Of a stretch of DNA of 64,000 bases, positions 33,296 to 43,761 are shown piece after piece. Under the pieces are notes generated by a model. It was not told where the DNA came from. It was given only the letters and a program-made list of their open reading frames with translations, and searched no databases. This DNA is from Botryotinia globosa (taxonomy: Eukaryota > Ascomycota > Leotiomycetes > Helotiales > Sclerotiniaceae): assembly GCA_014898425.1 (NCBI GenBank), contig RCSZ01000001.1, forward strand, positions 3,968,001 to 4,032,000, written 5' to 3'. How positions within the stretch are numbered: position 1 is the stretch's first letter; each line of letters begins with the position of its first letter. The translations under genes were made by a program, and so were the position numbers.

Positions 33296-34211
33296 TCATT
33301 TCCTTATCATGAAAGATGTCCAGCCGCCAGACTTCGGCTTTTGTTCTTCCCCGTCAGTCCCTATCCTATCCAGCGGTCCACCATTTCTCTGTCTCTCCTT
33401 CTCTGCCTCAAATGCGGATTTGGCCTTATTTTGTATTGCCATTTTCTTCTCCTCGATCGCTCTTAGAACATCACTTTCCCTCTCCCCAAGATTATCGTCC
33501 TCTTCGCTCAATGCCTCATATCCTAGCCTTCTCTCACTCGTCCCTACATCATCTCCCTCTTCTTCTTTCTTGAGGCCCGAGAATAACCAATCCTTACTCT
33601 TCTTCCATGCTCCAGGTGCCTTCTTTTTGGCCTCTTCCGCAATCTTCACTTTCTGCTCCCGCTCCTTTTCTCTATTCAAAAACTCGATTTGTGATTCGGT
33701 TGCGGTGCCGGATGCTGCGGCAGCTTGTGCACTCTCAAGTGCCATAGCATATTTGAATTTCTGTTCTGCGTAAAACTCGGCGCGCTTTTTGCGATTATAT
33801 ACCATCATATCTCCGAGTGCATAGACTGTGACGCCACCGGCAATGACTAAAAGACATCAATCAGCATATGTACAGCTTAAGCTACCAGGTCCTCCAGAGT
33901 CAAAGCAAGAGCAATGGATTCCCAATTGAAACTGGACAACAATGCGGGGAAAACATACATGTAAGTCCAATCAAACTGAAAGCTGTAAACCTGTGCGCCT
34001 TATCCGCCCACACTCTTCCTCTCAAGAGGAGCTTGTCAAAAGTCGAAATTTGTGCATCTCTAGCTCTATCTGCCGCAGCTCTTAACCTCTTGACTCTCTG
34101 TTGCGGTGTCTCTCCTGGTGGTCCCTGATTTCTCGATACGGGTTTTGGTTTTGTAGCAGCGTGTGGGGTCGTCGAAGTAAATCGTGTTGCATCTGTTGCT
34201 GAGCGCGCCAT
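33296..34211 (-). CDS. COX14-domain mitochondrial assembly protein
   Basis: Model: complement(33296..33846, 33959..34211), 267 residues. The 112-nt intron has donor GTATGT and acceptor CTTTTAG, and splicing T|TC gives FSLIGLTFIAGGVTVYALGDM, restoring one transmembrane helix (about residues 77-98). The opening MARSATDATRFTSTTPHA and the GETPQQRVKRLRAAADRAR segment are characteristic of fungal proteins annotated as 'cytochrome oxidase c assembly' (COX14). The C-terminal two thirds is highly charged and helical (KEREQKVKIAEEAKKK). The protein should sit in the mitochondrial inner membrane and help cytochrome c oxidase assembly; evidence for that role is by family. It is divergent from the DUF2458 gene. 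Confidence 0.85.
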
Positions 34212-34683
34212 CCTTTGAAATATTAATTAAGAGGATCTTGAATGGGAAATATCGTAATCTGGTGGTGTCGTCGTATTAAAATGGAGGAGGATTATGATAG
34301 AACTTTCATTATCGAATGATTTTTTTCGAGATGTCAATGACCAGTGGGATTTCTTAGCGGCGGGTCATTCCGCACCCCTGCAATAAGGTTGTACCATATC
34401 ATTCCACACAGACTTGGTGATGGAAGCTCTTTGAACAATCAATATATACATACTCGAGTACAATATCAATTCAAATCACGTCGAAACCATTTCATACATC
34501 TTCGGTACAGCATCTATAGATATCAACATCTAGAAGTATTTAAGCCTCATAATTCATGATAGAGACACTTGCAAGGACGATAATATAACCTTTGCGAGAT
34601 TTGCGACCTCTAATCCTTCGTTCAGTCATTATCATCCCCAATCACGAAAGAATAAATCAATATAAATTCATCAATTCGTCAAA
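34212..34683. promoter_or_regulatory. 472-bp divergent intergenic region
   Basis: Separates the ATGs of the COX14-domain gene (-) and the DUF2458 gene (+). No defined binding site stands out. Confidence 0.4.
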
Positions 34684-35616
34684 ATGTCGTCCAATAACAC
34701 AACTCCAGATCTTGCTTCTGTAATGGAAATTTTAGCAAATCTAGCAAAAGCCAAGAATCAACAACAAGCTCAACCCTTCACGCAAACAGCTTCAGCTCAA
34801 ACACCAGATATCACGTCACATGGTCAAGCAATCCAGCAGCAGCAACAACCACGGCCACAATGGTCTCAGTCTGCAGTCCCTTCAACAACACATCGTGACT
34901 CTGGTCAGCTCCAAGCTCATGTGCAGTCTATCAATAATTCAAAAGCCGTTGATCCAGCTACCATCATTGACTGGAGTGCGGGCCTGCGATGTGTTATGAG
35001 GACGTTGAATAAACACGATCATGTACTCCAGGAAATTCGAAAGGTGGGTTGTATTGCTATCAGCAGTCTGACTTGCTCTAGTACCTGGTTGTCAAGTATT
35101 TTACTTGAGCTTACATATACATAGATGATCAAAGTGCAACATGAGCATGAAGAGCAATGGTGGAAGTCGAGAGAAGCTCTTATAGAGCGACAAGCTGCTA
35201 GGAAGGAAGGTCAGAAGAAATTAGAAGAGGTGTTGTGAGTTATGCTACGATATTGATTGAGCTCCAGTGATGCAAATGGCTGATCTCAATATAGGAAAGC
35301 AGTAGGTGGAGCCACATCAAGCGGGGCATCTAACACCAGCCCCGAAGAATTGGCCAGAGAACTAGAGACGTTCGACATGAAAGTTTACAAAGCTCAAACT
35401 CAAATGGTCAGAGAGATGAATGGAAAATTCAGGAATTTAGGAATACCATTCTTCGGGACGAAAAGTGACTTGGTTAGAATGCCTGGAAAAAGTGATGCCA
35501 CGAATGGGGCGGCAACGACTAGCACGGAGGGGGAGAAAGGTATGATTGATGAGGATGAATTGGTGGAGCTGCAGAAGAAAATGCTTAATATCCTGGAAGA
35601 TATGTGCAATGACTGA
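34684..35616 (+). CDS. DUF2458 family protein
   Basis: Model: join(34684..35043, 35125..35234, 35295..35616), 263 residues. Intron 1 (81 nt, GTGGGT...ACATAG) and intron 2 (60 nt, GTGAGT...ATATAG) join phases 0 and 2 correctly. The first 85 residues are Gln/Thr-rich, after which DPATIIDWSAGLRCVMRTLNKHD, MIKVQHEHEEQWWKSREAL and the late NGKFRNLGIPFFGTK follow the pattern of the fungal DUF2458 family. The protein is probably soluble with a coiled-coil centre. Function is unknown. Confidence 0.8.
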
Positions 35617-36981
35617 GCTGGGCACAGCAAATCAAACAAGCCTGTTTCGAGCGAGCTCTTTTGTTGCATGTCGTCAGGAAGAACTCCTTCCATAAAATTT
35701 GGCCAAATGGAGAAATTAAGGAATAGGAAGCAGGCCAAAATGTTTGATTTGAACCCCCGAGTCATTTCAATATCAATGCCAAGGTCGGGATCATTATTTC
35801 ATGCATATATTTTACCGTGATAGAAGATCGCTTCAAAGGAATTGTACCTGCCGTACCCATTCATCGATATTCTAGAAACTACCCCCGGGAGTATTGCGGG
35901 CACTACAGACAATGATCATATTTCATATTACCATTCCGACCGGCATCTAGATTTCGGACTTCGAATTTCATGTTCCGAGCTTGAAGAAAGACTGCTATTG
36001 GCGGAAATTATGAATAACATGAGTAGGTGGCTGGAAGAAGACGTTCCGTATTACTTTTCCGGATGCGGATGAAGCTGCTGCGTTTGCGTGATATCCCGCT
36101 CCTAAGGCTGGAAGCGAGACGGTTGAGGCTGGGATGTTCAATATTCCCTGTTGGTTTTGATGTTACCCCAATCAAAGATAAGTGTATTGGATGATGCGAG
36201 TATAGTTTTTGGGGGTAACATAATTCATAGAAAATGGGTATTCTTCTGGGTCATGTACATATATCAGATATTTATTAGTGCGGAAAGAATGCGGTGTGTC
36301 GTTTGTCTATTGGAATGAATGGGGGGGATAACGTAATTGGATGAGGTGAGATGGCAAGCTCCAGTCTTGAAATGATGTATTTAGTCTTTCTGGGCAAAGT
36401 CAAACTTTCATTTCACCCCATTTCAACAAGTGTCTATTGGAGAAGTTTGAATTGTTGAGACGTGTGTCCCTGGATAAGTGTCCAATCGGATCTTCACACG
36501 ATGCATGAAAATCGTCCTACATTTCACATCGCATTGTTTCTATCATCCAGTTAGTGTTTCTTCTCGGGTTAAAGATTGTCCTTTGAAATATATCAAAATC
36601 ACAATCACAATTATAATCACAATCACAGTTCGTGGGAGTAAAGTCGTGGAAAAGAGATTAATTCAACTACACTAAATATGCACCACCAAAGAGTCTCAAC
36701 CAATTCCTCCCAATCACGGATTGAAACATTGATATTTGTTCCCGACCCTAGCCCTCCGCCCCTGAGAAATCTGTCTGTCACTGGGTATTACGGCCCTTTC
36801 CTTTCCCAGGAATGGTCCTTCAGTGATGGAGGCTCTCTAGTCGAGAAGACCGTGTATTGGGGAACCTGATGTGCGAGTAAATTATTGAGTCGAACACACC
36901 TTTTGATGAGAAGAAGACTCCAGTTCTAAAGAAGACATGGGTGTCGTCAAGAAGAACGACAAGGCTGATGAGATAGAGTTT
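35617..36981. other. intergenic, no confirmed gene
   Basis: A 76-codon frame at 35842-36072 (ELEERLLLAEIMNNMSRWLEED) is mildly protein-like but has no family or exon partner. The remainder is AT-rich and shows no features. Confidence 0.45.
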
Positions 36982-38202
36982 TTAGATGGAATCTGCACCC
37001 GGCCACGCCTGATCAACGTTCTTCCCAGGCCAGATAACATCATTAACATTTCTATAGCTATCAATGATGGTATGAGTCTTTCGCATTTCAAATGGCCATG
37101 GATAGAGTTCACCAGTGGTGATGTTTCCCATATCCGGTTTATTTTCTTCGGCCTCCCGAACATAATGATCCCTATAGTCATCTCTCCAGGTCTTCCTAAC
37201 TTGAATGTTGTCAAAGGTCTTGAAGAGTCCTTGGAGAGCTTCATCTGGACTAGTAGAAGAAGTCTTGGCAGGCTTGAAGATGACCAGTGTCTCGGCATTT
37301 GAATCTAAAGCCTTGCCACATGCAATCATCTTAGCCGGATCGATATCTTTCGAAATTGAGGTTTCTTCTAAAACTCGAATTGCAGAATCTCTGAAGACGT
37401 CACCGGTACGCTGGCCACTGGGCTCGGATGACTGAAGAATTTGAATGGTAAGTGATGTCCCATGTCGATCTTTGTCTAGGATTTGATCAGCCATAGCGTT
37501 GATCCGATGAGTGAGGAAATCTGTTGCGTCCGCCGAAGTTGATTTATCGTTCTCATGGAAACATGATGTGGGAGTGTGGTAGCAGAGCTCCTTGCAAGGA
37601 AAACTTGTGGTTATAAATCGAGCGATGTCTGGACAACCGGTGTATGAGTGGCCCCAACCAGGTACAACTGTGAGTCTGTCAAGTTGCAGTCCTTGCAACA
37701 CCTGTAGTCCGTACAATTGTTCCTCGCCCTCGACGGTCTCAGGGGCTTCAGGCTCCTCACCCTTCATGCGAATGCGAACATTACGGATTCGGCTGATGGT
37801 GGAGATTGGTAGAAGGGAGAATTTGTCCAACAGTGGAAAAGTATCCTCAAAGTTGAAGAGGACTCGACTGATCCAAATGTCGCTAGTTTCTTGATACATT
37901 TGTTTGCAAACGCGGAGGATAGCGAGTGCGTTGCGTACTGGTAAAACCTTGCGATATTCAGAACTAATTTGTCTATGTCCGAATGTGAGACGAGTTGAGT
38001 CAAAAAGATGTTCGACAATCATATCCCGTAACTCTTTTGGTAGGTTCAAGAGGCGGGATTCGGTCTTTGGGCGCGAGCTCCTAGTCATGCCCGCGCGATG
38101 ATTTCTGAGTGGTGATCGGGAGCGATAGGAAACCTGTTGATTCCTGGCAGGGGATTTGGAACGCGAATCTCTTCTGCGTTCAGAATTGTGTGGATTGTTC
38201 AT
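36982..38202 (-). CDS. F-box/2EXR-like hypothetical protein
   Basis: Intronless, 406 residues. The first 50 residues are Arg/Ser-rich (SERRRDSRSKSPARN). ESRLLNLPKELRDMIVEHLFD (about 49-69) has the L-P-x-E-[LI]-R-x-x-[IV] core typical of fungal F-box-like and 2EXR-like domains. It is followed by ALAILRVCKQMYQETSDIWISR, the helix that usually comes next. The rest has no known motif. The product is probably a nuclear or cytosolic adaptor of unknown partner; the role is inferred only from the domain type. Confidence 0.75.
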   Translation of the reverse strand: MNNPHNSERRRDSRSKSPARNQQVSYRSRSPLRNHRAGMTRSSRPKTESRLLNLPKELRDMIVEHLFDSTRLTFGHRQISSEYRKVLPVRNALAILRVCKQMYQETSDIWISRVLFNFEDTFPLLDKFSLLPISTISRIRNVRIRMKGEEPEAPETVEGEEQLYGLQVLQGLQLDRLTVVPGWGHSYTGCPDIARFITTSFPCKELCYHTPTSCFHENDKSTSADATDFLTHRINAMADQILDKDRHGTSLTIQILQSSEPSGQRTGDVFRDSAIRVLEETSISKDIDPAKMIACGKALDSNAETLVIFKPAKTSSTSPDEALQGLFKTFDNIQVRKTWRDDYRDHYVREAEENKPDMGNITTGELYPWPFEMRKTHTIIDSYRNVNDVIWPGKNVDQAWPGADSI

Positions 38203-39606
38203 GTTGTTGTTGCTGAAAGATGGTTGAGGAATCGTGGATGTTTCTCTATCGATCGTTGGTAGACGTGAGAGTATTATTGGAATGCCTGAATAGATAGAGA
38301 CTGTCTGAATGGTTCTTGTTTTTAGTAGAATTTGTTTGGTAGATGGTTGTAAGTTGTTCTGTATGAGAAGGTTTAGGAGGAACAGTGGGACAAACTATCC
38401 TTTTAACCAGAAATGAAATGGCCCTGAAATCTCTCTTGCAGCGTAAGTTACGGTATCTTACCAATGATCTAGGCAGCATAGACCGTAAACATGTTTTCAG
38501 GTTCGCGCAAAGTGGCTATCGACTGTATGGTAGCAATAATCAAACCAAATTTCTCGCATAGTTGTGATAAGGGGGGTAAAATGGTTATATTTGGGATTAT
38601 GAAACGGTATTTTTCGTTGGGCAACACTTGTGAGACCGCAAATTAGCTGTATATACGCAAAATAAGGGCTTGTTTGTAATCATGTAGCCTTGAATTTGTA
38701 ATCATGGGTATAAATTGGCGGAAATGGGTGTTAACTAGCGTACGCTAAACACTGCTTATACAATTGCTTGTATAAATCTAAGCGTACATATCTCCTATCC
38801 ATGATCAAAGAATGAGAATCAGTAATTATCAAATCTAGACAGCCGCACGGTGATATTGTGAAACTTAGTATGATATGCTCATTAGTTCATTGCTCATGTA
38901 AAGCTTGTACGGCATATGAAGTAGACAAGCCGTATAATATGGGTGACCACAGAAGGCAAGCGAGTGAGGAGGGAGGAGGGAGCAGGGAGGCCGTTTCTTC
39001 TAGGGGGACCTGATAGTAGCTTCGTCAATTCGTATTACTAGCCATAAGTTTTGCCATTCTATTGTGGATTCACCTTTCCCGATAATACCGTTTGCTCCTG
39101 TCATCATTCTTCGTCGTTGGCCAATGGAAATCGTACCGCTGAAATACTCACGAACGCATTTACGGATGCAGTTCTATTTTCTCACTGCATGAACAAGTTG
39201 AAAGGATTCAATGTACTATGTGGACTTGTAACAAGGGTCAATACATATCAGAATATTCGATTGAGGGTCTCTGCCAACAATAAAGCTCTACATTGATTGG
39301 ACCCCTACAAGCTGTGGTGGCCTCTTTATCATGTCCAAGCTGGATTCCTACATTGACGGGCGAAGGTTAAGTGGGTAAATGTGCTAACTCATGCTAGGCT
39401 TTAAAATACTTGGTTGAGGCCTCCACCAAATGGTCATGTTTACATGGCTGGACATTTTACTGGAAAGACTCCGAAGTGGAGGCCTCTAGACATTTTACTT
39501 ATAAGCTTGTCATTTTACCCTCCTTGTGAGATATAAATCATCTGATAAGAGCATTTTGAGTATCTGAGTTTACCACACTGCACCCCTCTGAATACTTTTC
39601 GATCTA
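38203..39606. other. gene-free region with palindromes and an inverted repeat
   Basis: The 12-bp palindrome TAGCGTACGCTA lies within GTGTTAACTAGCGTACGCTAA near 38728-38750, and an 11-bp inverted repeat GAGGCCTCCAC/GTGGAGGCCTC at 39416-39426 and 39476-39486. A frame at 39051-39296 has no family. The region is probably a relic of mobile sequence beside the broken reductase. Confidence 0.5.
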
Positions 39607-40713
39607 TCAGATTTTGCAAACTTGATACAATATGACTGGTGTCAACAAAATCTGTTTTTCGTGTCTAATAGGCGATGCTTGTAATATTGGTGTTCTTGGA
39701 GGCTGCAATGCTTTCCAATACTTTAGACATTCGCTTTTCAAGAACTGAAGGCTTGCCTTGACGCCTAGGATTGTTTTCCTCACGCTCCTTGAAGGTGGCT
39801 TATGTTTGGAAACGACCCTGGGCGAGAGTTCCCCAGGAATCAAGCCCATACCTTCGTCTTTAAACATAGGAACGATATCTCGTTCGAAATCTCGTTTTGC
39901 CGCATTCCAAAGCCCTTGGTATACTACAAATTGACGAAGACCATGGTCTCTAGCATATTGATTTGCTTTCGCTACGACCCAGGCACGAGTGTCGGACACG
40001 CCCAGATAATTGACTTTGCCGCAAGAAACGAGGTCATTGAGCGAAGTCATGATGTCGGGACATCGATCATGTGATCAAAGAGGGCACTGTATTAACTAGC
40101 GTCGCGCTAGCGCTTCCCTATATATTTAGTACCTAGCTTCCCATAAATAATAATGATCAAGAACGAATACAACCATATAGGACTAAGTACTTACACTTAT
40201 ATCAACCAAGTTGATACCAACACATGAGTTTTGGAATGGTGGTTGCATAATCCCATCAAGGTACATAGAGAAGGACTATGTAATCAGTTTGGAGTCTCTT
40301 GAGTGATATTTCAACGGAATGTCTTAGAGACTTAGTTCCGTTGCCTCCAAAGTTTGGTTGGATTTTCGCGGGATGATGCTTCTGATAAGGGGAGGAATAT
40401 TTGGTGGCAAGAACCATTTCATCTCTGCAGTCCCTTGACTTCATCCACTCTCCAAGCCAGGTTTTAGATTGCCCTGCTTGATATCCGTTGGCAGTATCGA
40501 TGAAATTACCACACAGACCTTTGAAAGTATCGATATTTCAAAAGAAGTTTCCTTGTTGCACTCTCCCAAACGAGCCTTATCTGCATCACCGAAGTTCATG
40601 GCTCCAAGGCAGATTGGAGAAACTCGCACATTGGCTGTTGGAGCTAGTTGGCGATGGCAAAAGAGCATAGACTCAGGTGCTGGTGCTGGTGCTGGTGGGA
40701 ATGGTGGTGCCAT
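39607..40713 (-). pseudogene. broken aldo-keto reductase (norsolorinic acid reductase-like)
   Basis: Read from 40713 downward, the start carries the AKR N-terminus (VRVSPICLGAMNFGDADKARLGE). Near 40545 the frame shifts by one: the continuation GNFIDTANGYQ...WLGEWMKSRDCRDEMVLATKYSS (with the D and K of the active site) is in another frame and runs to LQTDYIVLLYVP then a stop. Downstream, MTSLNDLVSCGKVNYLGVSDTRAWVVAKANQ and RQFVVYQGLWNAAKRDFERDIVPMF resume after an insertion at 40053-40222. After GLIPGELS the frame is again disrupted. At least two frameshifts plus an insertion make this a pseudogene. The parent would be an NADPH-dependent reductase of the AKR9 type, about 380 residues. It lies head-to-head with the bZIP/DUF3425 gene. 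Confidence 0.88.
40053..40222. mobile_element. 170-bp solo-LTR-like insertion with 5-bp target duplication
   Basis: The insert begins TGTCGG and ends CCAACA, that is TG...CA ends with imperfect inverted termini (reverse strand begins TGTTGG). It is flanked by the direct repeat CATGA at 40048-40052 and 40223-40227. Deleting the insert and one CATGA rejoins the reductase codons for IPKLM and TSLND exactly. TG/CA ends with a 5-bp target duplication are typical of LTR retrotransposons; at 170 bp this would be a short solo LTR, possibly copia-like (TGTTGG start). No internal coding region is present. It could alternatively be a small non-autonomous element. Confidence 0.75.
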
Positions 40714-41058
40714 TTTGATGATTGGATGTGAAATTGAAATTAGAATCGAACTGTTGTTGGGCTGAGTTATGAAGAAGAATGGTATCTTATGGCACTGTTA
40801 TATATTTCATGAAGAGATGGAAGAGAACTTTATACCTAGACAAAGACTTTAGATGTGACATATCTCTGTCATATTCGCATCATACTCTCGGAGATACAGA
40901 CGGAGTTCTATCTCTCTAAATCCATGAGAATCATCTAGCCTACACTTTGAATTCATAGCTGACATACACTTGTTGCCGAATTGTAGATATTGATGTTGAT
41001 ATCCTTGACCACTACAGGTTCTAACACCCTAGAACATTGACATTCATCCAGGCCCGCA
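40714..41058. promoter_or_regulatory. 345-bp divergent intergenic region
   Basis: Lies between the reductase pseudogene and the bZIP/DUF3425 gene. No specific site is recognised. Confidence 0.35.
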
Positions 41059-42488
41059 ATGCCAGCCAAAGTCGAGCTCACACGTATGTCTCAACAGACT
41101 GGGACCAAATGTTTGGAAGATGATTGGACTGGAACAAGCGATTCAGCAATTAGAAGAAAATTGCAGAATCGCTTGAACCAGAGAATATACCGTGAGAGTT
41201 CTTCCGGTGGATTTGCTGGCGTTGAGACTTGGTATTTGCTAAAGTGATTGTCGCTAACTAATTGCTTTGTACGTCAGGTCAAAGACGTAAAGCTCCATCG
41301 AGAATCGAAGCTCCACAGCTCCAAGAGCGATCAATTCTTGGTGAAGCCAAAAGTACACATTCTGCGAACCCGTTAACCTTATCGATAACGACGAGCCTCC
41401 GTAACGAGAAACAATCCAGTCAATTCGAGCGACCAAGCAATTCCTCTACAACATCATCGGCAGATATAAGTATAAAGCGATGGACACCAGGTCGCGTGTC
41501 GAGATACCAAGGGTTCTGTGAGATTCGACTGATGCTGGTCACATTCGAGGAAGAAGCTCGTAGGAATTATTTGATGGGCTCCCCACGAACAGATCAACTT
41601 CTCACCCTCATTCAATTCAACGTTTTTCGCGCATTGATCAAAAACACGCGAAAATTGGGTTGGAAGTTGGATTGGCTAGACTGTACGATCGATCCTCTAC
41701 CCCCGTGGCTTAATCCAGGTGCGCATTGTCCTCAAGCATTGTGTCCAACAAACATTCAACGCACAATCCCTCATCATCCATGGCTAGATCTCTGGCCAAT
41801 TCCTCAGATGCGCGACAACCTATTATTGCATGCTGGAAGTTACGATGAAGACCGGTTGTGTAATGATCTAGTGGAATTTGGAGGCCTCATGAATGAACAA
41901 TCCGGCCTCATTGTCTGGGGAGAACTGTGGGATGTTTCGGGGTGGGAGGTCAGTGAAACTTTCTTGAAGAATTGGGGATGGGCCGTCAAGGGCTGTAAAG
42001 AGTTATTGGCTTCAACAAATTCTTGGAGGGCGAAAGAGGAGAGGAAGCTCTTGTTTTTGAAGTCTGAACCAACTATATGGCCTTGGGACGAAGCGCCTGA
42101 TGTTATATTGAATCAGACATTCACTATTGGCTACTTCCTTCCTACTCGTGCAGCCAGGAATCATATCCAATATCGTATCGCATACACCACCAACATCGCC
42201 AACACCGCCAACAACAAAGACCACCGGTGGACTACGTCGATGTTGAGTAAGCGTAACCACGAGATAGTCTGCCTGGCAAAAATGGCAGAAATACAACTCC
42301 ATTGGAACGCGCATTCAAATATGGCCTTTCAGGTACCATCTCAGCTAACAATCCATACGCCATATTCTTCAATCTACGGGGAAAGATTACGTTACGTCAA
42401 TCTCAGTTATGGGGGAGGGGAGGGGAGAGGGGCGGGGGGATATTATCATTCCCAAGTGTTGATACACACAGAGCATCAAACGGTCTAA
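41059..42488 (+). CDS. bZIP-like basic region / DUF3425 protein
   Basis: Model: join(41059..41191, 41278..42488), 447 residues. The 86-nt intron has donor GTGAGA, a GCTAAC branch and acceptor ACGTCAG. Splicing TAC C|GT CAA gives NRLNQRIYRQRRKAP, the short basic segment (preceded by DDWTGTSDSAIRRKLQNR) that opens many fungal DUF3425 proteins. The C-terminal DUF3425 region includes LLTLIQFNVFRALIKNTRKLGW, IPHHPWLDLWPIPQMRDNLL and GLIVWGELWDVSGWEVSE. These are presumed nuclear regulators with a bZIP-type DNA-contact region but no clear leucine zipper. After WPWDEAPDVI the last ~100 residues are low in complexity and could be a read-through extension. Confidence 0.82.
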
Positions 42489-43761
42489 GCAATATTCATA
42501 CCTATATCATTTTGCTGGGTTCAAAAGCTGTCTACAGTTCCAATCTCTCAGGATAAAACTGTATTTTTCCGCCGCACAGCAACATGAGAGAAGGATTATA
42601 AAACGCAGAAGGTTCAGCAGGCTCGTGCTATGGAGTCGGAGCACAGAGTTGACCAACCTCTCTCTCGTGGCGTCCCCTGATTGGGTTTGCGAATTGAAGA
42701 GACGAACATGAATGATGCTAATCAAAGTAACATTTTACGTAGGATACTGAAATCGGTCGATCGGAAGTAGCCTTTCATTGCTCATTCGACCGAGCTGTAG
42801 CAGATAAATCTGAGTAAGTAAATTTGATCCTCTAATGTGACTTCCATATCTATTCCCATTTTGTTGTCTTACTGTCAGATGCTCTCGGCACGAGTCAATG
42901 TTCAACAATATCTCGCGAATCGGCTTGGGCCAAGTTCGGAAAGAACAAACATTTGAAAGAATGTAAAGTCTTTCAATTGCTGTTCGATCTAATTCTCAAT
43001 TACGACTGGATTTATGGTTTCAAGTGCCGAAGTTAATGTTTCAATCGAGGGCCTCGGAGGTTTAACAATGGCACGGCCGGGTCAAGTGGCTCAGTTGCAT
43101 ACACCACAAAACTCAATAGTTTGAATCAGCAGGTTAGCACCAAGACTAAGGTACAACATCAATATTTCTCCACAATTTAGAAAGCAAAGCAACTGGCTAG
43201 GTACTAATCGCAACATGCGTCACACGAACTACAAAAATCAAAAGGGTCAAATGGCGGAGGTGAATTGTCCAGGTCTTTCCTACATGACCATAATATGAAA
43301 TAGTCTATTTGTCAGTTCAAAGACATCTCCTGCCTCGGCAGATAAGAAAGATTCTCGTTGTCCAATACAAACTATTCCTTAAACTTTCTTTTGAATGCCT
43401 ATGTATCAAGTGATCTTCAATATGCCGTCGATTGGCGCTCTTTCCTGAGGAAACCCGCAACTCCTCATCTCAAAGTGTTCAAACTACCTTATTAAGTTGA
43501 GACCTTAAAGATTGAAGAGAACCGGTCTGCACATACATGGCACATATTACAAACCATTTACAGTCTTGCAAATATTGACAGCTGCTGGGTCCACACTTTC
43601 AACGCGCGCTGACCTTGTTTCATTGATTCTTAAATCTCTTGTGTGCTGGAACACCTAGCCTCTCTATCCACGAAACTGAATAAAAGCATTGGGGAATCCG
43701 TCTTCCCAGGAGAAATTGGACCCATCCATTCAAGCTCTTCCTTCCCACTCTAACAAAACTT
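42489..43761. other. 1.3-kb promoter region of the GH76 gene
   Basis: No gene is seen. A sequence near 43088-43140 has weak tRNA box A- and B-like matches but does not fold as a tRNA. Confidence 0.5.

Noticed and set aside
43075..43145. Possible tRNA with box A (TGGCTCAGTTG) and box B-like (GTTTGAATC)
   Set aside because: The sequence between the boxes does not form anticodon, T or acceptor stems.
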